Shown piece after piece: positions 55,774 through 64,000 of a stretch of 64,000 bases of DNA. How positions within the stretch are numbered: position 1 is the first letter of the stretch; each line of letters opens with the position of its first letter. The translations under genes and the position numbers were made by a program. Location: contig JAPTJF010000002.1 of NCBI GenBank assembly GCA_029339195.1, positions 477,341-541,340 of the forward strand, read 5' to 3'. The notes under the pieces are model-generated. The model searched no databases. It worked only from the letters and a program-made list of their open reading frames with translations, and was not told where the DNA came from. The DNA comes from Micractinium sp. NFX-FRZ. Lineage: Eukaryota > Chlorophyta > Trebouxiophyceae > Chlorellales > Chlorellaceae.

Positions 55774-58700
55774 CTGTTGCTTCAGGGCGACTATGCAGCG
55801 CTGCAGGCGGAGCTGCGCTTGGCCCCAGAGGCGGCGAGCCGGCTCAAGGTGCCACGCCATGTGTCCGACCTGGGCAAGGCATACATATGCCATGTGAGCG
55901 CCTGCTGTGCCGGCTACATGCCTGCTGTGCCTGCTGTGCGCCTGCTGGCATCGTGCCTGCGCAACTGCAGATGTATGGCGCGTGGCAGGCAGGAGGGCAT
56001 GGCAGCGCACGTGAGGAAGCGCGCAGCGCTCGGCACCGGCTGCCGATGCGTTGGGGCGGTAGCCGGAGAGCCCACAGTGCTGCCTACTCACTCTGGTGTG
56101 CTGTGCCTGCTGTGCCTGCTGTGCTGTAGGTGGAGGAGGCCTGCTCGGTGGCATGGTTCCTTGGGGACGAGTGCTTCCAGGAGCTGCAGGTGTGCTTGTT
56201 AATCAAGGACACGTTCTGCAAACGTCGGTACTGCCTGTAGCTCAGGTTTGGCACAACACGGTTCACATACCTAGCATTACTTTGGCTAGCTGTCGTTTCA
56301 ATTCCTGTTGCTGCCCCACTGGGTTCCCTGCAGGAGGGCACACGCGACTTTAGCGGCGTCACCCTGCCCAACTTCCTCTCCCACCCGCTCTTCCGCTCCG
56401 TCTTCCTCCAGCGTGAGTGCCGCCTGGGGTGGGCGGCCTGTAGGCGGTGGCATGCGAAACAGGCAGGGGGCTCAGCAGGCAAGGGGCTCAGCAAGCCAGG
56501 GGGTTTGCAGCAGACACGGGTTGCAGGGAAGCGCCCACTCTGGCTGCAGCACCAACTGGGGCAAGAAGTAAGGCAGTGAAAGGCCTGCATGCATGCAGGC
56601 AGGCAGGAAGGCAGGCAGGAATGTAAAACTGTGGAGTGCATCCCTTCCCTCAGTTCCAGCCCTCCTCTGCTGCCCCCCGCCCCCTGGGCCCCTGCTGCAG
56701 GCGTGCAGCAGCAGCTGGAAGGCCCCGCACTGCGATTGCTGAAGCGCACTCAGGAGTATGTGCAGGGAGTTGTAGAGGCACTGCTGGACTGTCCGAAGCT
56801 GGGCGGGCACTTCCCGCGCCTGACGGCGGCTCTGAAGGACCATGCACGTGATCAGCTGCGAGATGTGGCGGCCGACTGCCGCCGGCAGATCCGAGGGCTT
56901 GTACAGTGAGTGGTTGGAGAACGTGAGCCCTGCCATGCATCCGAATGGTAGTGGCAGGGCCACGCTTGGCAGCGATGCTTTCTTTGTAGGCCTGCTGCTG
57001 CACACATGTGATGACAGCCGCTGACCCCACGGCATAATGGTGATGCCCCTCTCCTCCCTGTGCCTGCCAGGGCACAGCGTTACATCCAGACGCACAACCA
57101 TTACTACGCAGACACCCTCAACATTGTGAAGGCGGAGGTCACGGCGGTAAGTGGAGGCACGGGTGGGGAGCCGGCACGAAAAAAAGGCATGAGGGACACT
57201 GGAGGTGTGGCGTGGTTGTTCGGCAGGCAGGCAGGCAGGAAGGCGCATGTTGGTGACGCAGCTGCGTTACCCCACCAAGATGGTCCTGTCCACCCTGTCA
57301 TCCCCTCTCACACTCGCCTCTCAACAATGTTGCATCTGCTGTGGCCCCCTCGTCTGCCTGCAGGAGCGCACCCGCAGGAAGTTTGCAAAGGCGTTTGTTT
57401 CGCCTGGCGCAGCCGCAGCGGCAGCCCCTGCCGCGCCCGGCAGCACCTTCAGCTGGGGGCCGCCCTCCTCTGTCAGCTTCACTCTGGGCAGCGATGGGCG
57501 GCGGCACAAGCAGCGCAGCGCGGCGGCAGCCTCCCCATCTGTGGAGCCGGCAGCAGCAGAGGAGTCGACTGCAGAACCCGCTGCGTCCACGCCGCCTGCG
57601 CCGACGCCCTTCACCGGCTTCAGTTTCGGTGCACCAGCACCCAGCCCGGCGGCCAGCGCTGGCGCTGCCTCTCCCATGGCCTCCACCCTTCAGCCTGACG
57701 AACCGCCCAGCTCCCCACCAGCAACACCCGCAACCTCCAAGTCATTCAACCCGCTGTACGACAAACAGGAACCCGATGCGGTAAGGCAGGCTGCCCACTT
57801 CTCAGGATGCTGCTGGCTAGCAGCGGCGTCGCCAGACTGGCACCCGGTGCGCGGCTGCTTGCGTGAGGAGGCGTGCACGGTGTGGTTTATGGGCGCATGC
57901 AGCGTGCTCTGACGGCATTTGCGGCGCTGCGTGCACCGTCTGCCGCATGTGTGGTTCCGAGCTGAGCTGAACAGAGGCCAGGCCAGTCGGGAGAAGCTGA
58001 CACCCTGCACTGCCTGGTTGCAGAACTTCTTGTCGGGAGCGTTTGAGGTGGAGCGGACGTCGCCAGAGGAGAAGGAGTGGGGACGGCGCCAGCAGCCCTC
58101 GGGGGGCTCCTTTGGGGTCTCCTTTGGCTCTGCGCCCCAGGTGTGCAGGCAGGCAGGCAGGGGCCCCGCCCCCCATGATCACATGCTGTCATGCCTGGCA
58201 AGCTCTGGCAAGCTCTGTGCACAGCGTGTGTTCTCAGCATGTCACCCGCTCTGTTGCGCTGCCCTGCCACCTGTGCTCCCCTGTAGGTGCACCACCACCA
58301 GCAGCAGCAGCAGGATGGGCAGCAGAGGCAGCAGCAGCAGGAGGGGCAGGGGCAGGCTGAGTATGCTGTGGATGCGCTGGCGGCGCGTGAGAGCAACGAG
58401 GAGCAGGGCATTGTGGAGATGCAGATCACGTGAGTGAGGCCACCACACGTTGAGTGAGGCCACATGGCCTCACGCCAATGGTCAGGGCCAGCCTTGCCGG
58501 GCGTCCAGCACACTCTCAAGGTGCAGTGCAGCTGAACGCCGTATGCTGCCCTGGCACCAGGCAGCACCCAACCTGCAAGGGCTGCTATGCCACTGATAGT
58601 GCTGAGGGCAACACGAGCCAGGCGCTGTGTGTGCCTTCGATCCTCCTCCAGGCTGTTTGCTTACACCAAGGTGGTGCTCAAGCGGGTGTCAGACAACGTG

Positions 58701-59143
58701 GCGCTGCTGGTGCGGGCCATGCTGGTGGAGCAGGTGGGTGGGGCGGGGAGGGAGAGGGTGGTGACGGGATGGTGTGGGCGTGGCTGGTGAGGGTGTTTGA
58801 GCCCGCCCCTGCCGGGTACTCGCAGCAGCCGCCTCCCCATGCTTGCGCCCAGCATGGCTGCTTGACAGCACAGCACAGCATGGCCGCAGCACGCCACTTC
58901 ACCCCAACACACGCCGCTTTGCCCAAGCTTTGTGTGCAGTTTGGTGATGACCTGGCGACGTGCCTGCAGCAGGGGCTGATGGCGTCGGCGGGCGTGGCGG
59001 CAGAGGGCAGCGGGCGGGGGGTGCCTGCCGAGCTTCTGCAGCTCATGTCTGACCCGGCGCAGGTGCAGCAGCGGCAGGACATGCACAGCGTGGTGGAGAG
59101 CCTGGAGAAGGCGGCACGGCGGCTCAGGAACATTGCCCTCTGA
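51206..59143 (+). CDS. Dynamin-related GTPase (DRP4/Mx-like)
   Basis: Membrane-remodelling GTPase. Eighteen exons (51206-51236, 51436-51596, 51867-52084, 52683-52825, 53258-53364, 53908-53997, 54269-54469, 55071-55208, 55786-55848, 56130-56189, 56334-56412, 56701-56905, 57071-57146, 57364-57780, 58024-58140, 58287-58429, 58652-58733, 58940-59143) give about 844 residues. GTPase motifs: G1 GDQSSGKSS (41-49), G3 DLPG (155-158), G4 TKVD (224-227). The middle/stalk region is followed by a disordered insert (about 530-735) with FSFG and SFGVSFGS motifs and a Gln-rich run. A GED-like helix then begins LFAYTKVVLKRVSDNVALLV. There is no PH or proline-rich domain, as in plant DRP4 and Mx. Intron 1 needs a GC donor (GCAG|GCGAGT); exon 9 may extend 45 nt to a second in-phase donor. 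Confidence 0.88.
52556..52745. repeat. Tandemly duplicated exon start inside a dynamin intron
   Basis: The acceptor and first about 60 nt of dynamin exon 4 (from 52680) are copied 124 bp upstream (from 52556). The upstream copy has a good acceptor, but a small insertion destroys the DLPG frame. Confidence 0.85.
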
Positions 59144-59679
59144 CCCCGCTTTCTGTCATGCTGGTGCGTGCCCCTAGGACTTCAGGGACCGCAGTGTGGG
59201 AATGCGCCACACACAGCCTTTGTGCTAGCTGTTCACGCCTTTATTTCCCTTGCTAATGTGAATCGAGGCAAAATCAGATGCCGCGAGCACTGTTCAAGCC
59301 TTGTGCCTGCCACGAGCTGCTGCCTGTGACTGCAAGGCGGCCGTGCACCTGAGTAAGCCTGCACCTGACTCTGCTCGCCTTGCCTCGCCTAGCGTCTGTG
59401 CACCCCTGCACGTGTGTGGTTGTCCCGCTGCCGTCATTGCCAAGGGTGCTGAGCCTCCCTTCATGTCCTGCCCAGGCAGTGCAGGCAGGCGCTGCATCCG
59501 GCACCCCTCCCCACCCGCTCGTGCTCTCTGCACAGCGTGCACCAGTCACACTGTTCAGATAAATTGCAGAGAGAGGAGGGGACACCCCCCTAGCACCAGC
59601 TGTCCAAAGCAGCTATATCTATCAAGGATAACAGTTAGAGCCGTATAATCGATACCAAAGCACAGTCAGCAGCTCTGCA
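59144..59679. other. Convergent intergenic region, dynamin / coiled-coil gene
   Basis: 3' flanks of two converging genes; no gene or clear TGTAA element seen. Confidence 0.4.
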
Positions 59680-60772
59680 TCAGCCGCTGCGCCAGCCCTG
59701 CCGCTGGGCCCTCAGCGCATGTGCTGCCTGCACAGATGCCTCAGCCTCGCGCACCCCAGGGGCGTCAGGGCACGCCTGCCTGGCGGCCTCCAGTGCCTCG
59801 TATGCCGCGTGCCACGCCACAGCAGCCCACTCCCACTCCTCCGCGCCCGCCGTGTGCTCCCCCGCTGGCAGGTTGGCGCAGCGCTCTGCAGCCGCCTCCG
59901 CCGCCGCTTCGCGCCCAGCGGCTGTGGCAGCCCATGCAGCAGCCGCAGCTGCCGACGCCTGCGCAGCGGCCAGGCGCGCTGTGGTAGCGCCGGGCGCTGC
60001 GTCCGCCGCCGCCGCCACCGCCGGCCAGACGACCGGTGCGGGGCGGGAGGCGGAGCCGCGTGCCTGCCGGGGCGGGGTTGGGCCTGCTGAGCCCTGCTGC
60101 GGCTGCTGCGCCGCGTGCAGCTCCTGCTCCAGGTCTGCCAACTCCTTGGCCCGCCGCTGCGCCTCCTTCTCATTCTGCCTCATTCGCTTCGCCCTCATCG
60201 CAATGCGCGCCTCGAGCATGGCGATCTGCTCCTTCAAGTCCTTTATCGTTTGAATGCGGGCCTGCTTGTCCGCCGCCAGTGCCTGCACCTCTGCCACCAC
60301 CGCACTGTAGAACTTCTGCACAAAGCAGGCCTCTGCCACCACCACATTGTAGAACTTCTGCACAAAGCAGAGGCAAACGCAGAGAAGGGGTTGTTTCAAG
60401 GGGGTACAACTGAGCAGCAACTCCACGGTAGCAGGCGCCCCTCGCAAGCAGCGGCGGCAGCGGACTGAAGAGCAAGCCATGGCAGCTGCAGCGCCGCACC
60501 TCCCAGGACGCCGCAATTTCCTTGCCGCACAGGGACGCGTATGCGCGGGCTGCGGCCTCGGAGGCTGACTGGTCCAGAGCGCTCAGAGGCTGCGAGACAG
60601 GAGGTGGAGGCGGCTCGTCCGCCGCCGCCCTGACCACCGTGCTGTGGCGCCGGCGGCGGTGGGCCAGCAGCGGACGGAGCGCGTAAGCTCCATGCCGCGG
60701 ACGAGTCTCCAGGGCGGCCAGCGCTGGATGCAGGCGGCCCAGCTGGCACTGCAGCGCGACTGAAAGAGCCAT
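59680..60772 (-). CDS. Coiled-coil protein with plastid-type transit peptide
   Basis: Family not recognised. Two exons (60772-60500, 60357-59680) give 316 residues. The first about 50 residues are basic and acid-free (RPRHGAYALRPLLAHRRRRH), then VVRAAADEP resembles a stromal cleavage site. The middle (residues about 120-180) is a strong heptad-like coiled coil (IQTIKDLKEQIAMLEARIAM, then RAKELADLEQELHAAQQ). The C-terminal third is alanine-rich helix. Exon 2 begins with a 42-bp tandem duplication that copies the acceptor and 14 residues (KFYNVVVAEACFVQ / KFYSAVVAEVQ), so two in-frame isoforms are possible. Plastid location is inferred from the N-terminus only. Confidence 0.72.
60304..60368. 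repeat. 42-bp tandem duplication containing a splice acceptor
   Basis: Two near-identical 42-bp copies each contain TTTGTGCAG followed by AAGTTCTACA on the minus strand. Exon starts at 60357 and 60315 are both in frame. Confidence 0.85.
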
Positions 60773-62219
60773 CGGCGGTTGGCCACGAAGGGCCGCGCAA
60801 GGGCCCGGTGCTGGTTATGAGTGCGAAGTTGGGGAGACTCGAACACTGTGCTGGAATGGCGGCATTCGAACGTTCAACGATAGTCAGAATCGGCCATTGC
60901 ACGCCAGCGGGGCGCCGGCGCCGGTGTGAGTGGGGCGGGAAATGCAAGGAGAGGCTAAGGCACTTATCAGCGCCGTCCCAATGACCCTTCGCTCTCTGTG
61001 GCACGTCTTGCAAACCTTGAAAACAGTCTACGCCAGAAGCTAAGCCTGGCATTGCGAGGCTGGACCGGCCCCACAGTGCGCCATGCTCACTCTCTTTGGT
61101 GCAGCAGGGCGGCCGCCTTGCAATGCTGGCCTGCCCGCGGGCCCCACCCTGTCTGCCAGCGCTGCTTGGTGCCAGCGGCAGTCAGTCTTACCCCCTGTGA
61201 TTGGCTTTTGCTCCCCACGGAGTGCCACATGTTGTGTGGCACTGCAACTTGTTGGGTGCTGTGCAAGCTGAACTCTGGGTGCTGAGCAGCGGCGCTGGCA
61301 ATGTATGCTGCCGCTGCTGCTGCGGCCGCCAGTGCAGCCCAGGCCACGCTGACGATGTCGCCCAGCTTCATCTACTTGCCAGCATGCTGGCGGTGCACTG
61401 CGGTGGACAGGGAGGGGCGGTCACATACTGTTCAGAGGAAAGCGCCATGTGACGGGCGTGGCCACGCGTGGCAGCGTGCTTGCTGTGCAGCTTCCCTGCT
61501 GGCCCTCCTGCCGCCTCCAGGCGTCGCCAACCCCTGAAGAGAATGCGCTAACAGGCAGCATCCAGTCCACCTGGATGCACCCGACAAGCGAGCCCAGCAG
61601 CACGGTCAGCGGTTTGGGACTTGCAGATGTGGCGAGGAGACGAGGGGGCACTGAGTGCAGCACATGCCTGCGGCGAGCGGCCGCAGCGGCCGCACATGAC
61701 CCTCTGCCGCCCCTTTGCAACCACGCGCCAGCCCACAGGCCGCACCGGGACCCTTGTCGCCTGCATGCAAAGAAGTGGCAGGGACAGGGGGCGCAGAGAG
61801 GGCTTGTAACAGCTGGCAACCACGCGTCGGTTGCACCCGCGGGCCATCCTTTCCTGTCCCTCCTTTTCAATGCTTGCCATCTGCTGTCTGCGCTGCACCA
61901 ACCGCTCCCATCTGAAAGCCCCGCTCTTTGGACTCCTGCTGACGCCCTGCTACCCCTACCCGAGCTATCACATGCACTCCACGCATAAGCAGAGTGCCTC
62001 GCTTACCCCAGTATTGCCACCCGCCACCTGCCGCCGATGGCTTTGTCGTCCACTGGCCTGCACAGCCCTCTTCTTCCCAAACGGCTCGAAGAAGAAGAAG
62101 AATACGCCCTTGGGCGTGGGTTGAGGAAACCAGCAGAGGTGTGGGCCCCCATGGCGGGGGCCCCCTCCACTGGTTACCGGGGTGGGGGGAGGGCTGTGCC
62201 CTTCCCCCGTAGTGATGAT
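60773..62219. other. 1.4-kb interval without a supported gene
   Basis: It lies between the coiled-coil gene start and the retroelement stop. A minus-strand frame from 61371 (MKLGDIVSVAWAALAAAAAA) looks like a signal or membrane segment but has no supported continuation. GAA triplets at 62085-62099 and neighbouring sequence may be the 3' end of the retroelement. Confidence 0.35.
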
Positions 62220-63992
62220 TTAACCCACGCCGACCTTTCCTCCTTGCCGTTCTAGCCTCCGGCGTGTCAGAGTCATCTCGCGCATGGCCTGTATAGCGGC
62301 ATAGTGTAGTTCTCCCAGCATCGCTTTGCTCTGTTTCTCAGTTAGGCCAAGGGCTTGCAGCGCCGTCTGCCCACTCAGGTAGACCGCACCCATTGCCCCC
62401 AGCACAATCACCCGGGGCTCAGTGTCGACATTCCATCCAGCCAGCCTTAGTGCGCCCATCAGCTCCTGGTGTTGCGCTAGTTTCTCGGTGTACTTTGTCC
62501 TCCACCTGGTATCGGAGCAGTATCCCACCTCAACCACCCGCACTGTGTACTGGCCCTTGTTCTCCCTTGCGTGTCTCAGTTGTTCTGGGGTTGGCGCAGC
62601 TGGTAGCCCCTCAATGATTAGGATGTCAGGTCGCCACTTCTGTCGCACCTCTTCCGGCGTGCCCGGCAGCATGAACTCCGGCACGCGTGTGCCTGCCACC
62701 TCGTGTTGCTCTACCTCACTCGCCTTGCACGCATCCATAATCATGTACGAGTTCCCATGCTTCCCTGTCCTCCGAAGTGCCCTTACGATACGTTGTGGAG
62801 CATAGTTGTGTCTCTTAATAGCCATGGCCTTCAACATTGGGTGCCCGCAGTGAAGCAGCATGTGCCCGCTCGAGTCGGGGGCAGCCCGGCATATGGGGCA
62901 CAGGCCATCCCGCGCCCGAGGGCCTCCTATTGGGTATGGTTGTCCACGCTTGAACGCATGGCATTTATTGTACCAGGTGCCTGTGGTGTGCTTCATTCTG
63001 GTGCTGGCAGCCCCAACATCCCCGTCAGCGCCACGCAGCAGGACCCCGTTGCTTTGCGGGCCAAGTGCCCGGTCGCCTTCCTGCCCGTCATACATGGCTC
63101 TGTTGGCCCGCACGTACACCCCCTCCTTGCTGCTACCGGTTTTGTAGCTGGCATGCAGCTCCTTGACTAGAGCCTTTCTCAGGTTTGCCACCGCGATAGG
63201 TGCCTCGTCCTCGGGCTGTGCGCCCTCAGCATATGGTGACGGTGCCTTGTGAAAGGCAGGGCGCCACTGCCCCTCAAACGGGGTGTGCCTTGGGAGCGTG
63301 CAATCGTGTTCTGCATCTGGCTGTGCGGCCCGTTTTGCCGCCTGGTCTGCTGCTTCATTGCCCTCAACGCCAGTGTGTGCCGCCACCTTCAAGAGACGGG
63401 TGCGTGCCCCTGCGTTTGCTCGCTCCACCAGCCGCCGTGCAATATCAACCAGCAGCGCCTTGTGCAGGGCGCCGTTGAGTGTGTGGGGCCGGCGCACCGC
63501 CCTCTCGATAAGGTGTTGTGAGACTTTGCTGTCAGTGAATATCAGTCCATCCTCCTGCAGACCCAGCTTGTGCTGCACTGTGTGGTAGATGGCTGCCAGT
63601 TCAGCGCGGGTAATGGTTTCATCCGGGCCTGTGCCTGTCACATTTATGAGGGAAGCCGTCACTGATTCATTCTCTGCGTGCCGCCCATCCTCTCCGTTTG
63701 GGCTCGTGCCAGCTGGCATGCCTGTCATCCTCCAGATTGCTGCCCCAATCAAGAGCCCCTCATCCGTAGCCTGTACGCTCCCATCAGTGAAGAAAGCTTC
63801 CTCCCATCGGTATCGCAGGCGGTACTGATGGTGGCCGTACCGGGCGGTCATATTTTCAACCGCCTCCGAGCTTAAGCCCCAATCTGCTGGCATTCTCCAC
63901 GCGCCACTCGTGGTTGTGGGTGCAGTGAGGAGTCTGCTGGGGGGCTTGTACTGCTCCATCTGTGCTTGGGCCACCTCCTGGCAGCGCAACAT
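62220..63992 (-). mobile_element. C-terminal part of a non-LTR retrotransposon polyprotein (RNase H, zinc knuckle, endonuclease-like)
   Basis: An intronless frame of 590 residues stays open to the window edge, so the reverse transcriptase part should lie beyond 64000. An RNase H domain shows the acidic residues in order: EEAFFTDGSVQ, TRAELAAIYHTVQ, LIFTDSKVS, then VAAHTGVEGNEAADQAAKRA. A CCHC knuckle follows (C-x2-C-x8-H-x4-C, starting CPICRAAPDSSGH). The end has WRPDILIIEGLP, then about 20 residues on VRVVEVGYCSD and a Lys-rich helix TKYTEKLAQHQELMGALRLA. This fits a PD-(D/E)XK restriction-like endonuclease as in RLE-type LINEs. The frame is intact with no stop, suggesting recent insertion. 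Dualen/RandI-type algal LINEs are a candidate group. Confidence 0.82.
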
Positions 63993-64000
63993 GCGTCTGG

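Noticed and set aside
61301..61988. Possible small gene between the coiled-coil gene and the retroelement
   Set aside because: Alanine-rich frames exist on both strands, but I could not connect exons in phase or recognise any motif.

Overview
This window is nuclear DNA of a unicellular green alga, most likely a Chlorella-type trebouxiophyte (Chlorella, Micractinium, Auxenochlorella). The evidence is high GC, short genes broken by many 100-400 bp introns with GTG-rich donors, downstream TGTAA elements typical of green-algal polyadenylation, plastid-type N-termini, and a thylakoid HCF164-like thioredoxin next to ER, nucleolar and nuclear-pore proteins. It is not bacterial: almost none of the long uninterrupted reading frames is a complete gene. 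I rebuilt 16 spliced genes by hand. In every model the exon phases close without an internal stop.

Layout. 0.2-2.4 kb (-): NUP50-like FG/Ran-binding nucleoporin. 2.8-4.6 kb (-): F-box protein. 5.9-6.6 kb (-): DUF1279/FAM210-like membrane protein, divergent from a PPR protein at 6.9-8.4 kb (+). 8.9-17.4 kb (-): a 19-exon, about 1674-residue protein with one PH domain, coiled coils and seven PLAT/LH2 domains. 17.6-24.0 kb (-): UTP12/WDR3-like WD40 protein of the small-subunit processome, divergent from an Ala/Val/Pro-rich protein at 24.6-27.4 kb (+). 28.3-33.7 kb (-): flavin amine oxidase with a signal peptide. 34.3-40.2 kb (-): HRD3/SEL1L-like ERAD protein, divergent from HCF164 at 40.5-42.3 kb (+). 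42.7-46.1 kb (-): two tandem KCTD-type BTB genes with a broken third copy between them. 46.5-48.1 kb (-): HAD hydrolase, head-to-head with a pfkB sugar kinase at 48.2-50.8 kb (+). 51.2-59.1 kb (+): dynamin-related GTPase. 59.7-60.8 kb (-): plastid-type coiled-coil protein. 62.2-64.0 kb (-): C-terminal part of a non-LTR retrotransposon polyprotein that runs off the window.

The genes are a housekeeping mixture, not one pathway. The most unusual features are these. About nine of roughly 107 modelled introns need a GC donor. The two BTB genes share a 177-bp identical block around exon 2, and a one-base difference at the next acceptor forces a different splice in one copy. Several small tandem duplications have copied splice sites. 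An AT-rich island sits at the 3' end of one intron. The PH + 7xPLAT architecture is one I do not recognise. The retroelement fragment appears to combine RNase H with a PD-(D/E)XK-like endonuclease.
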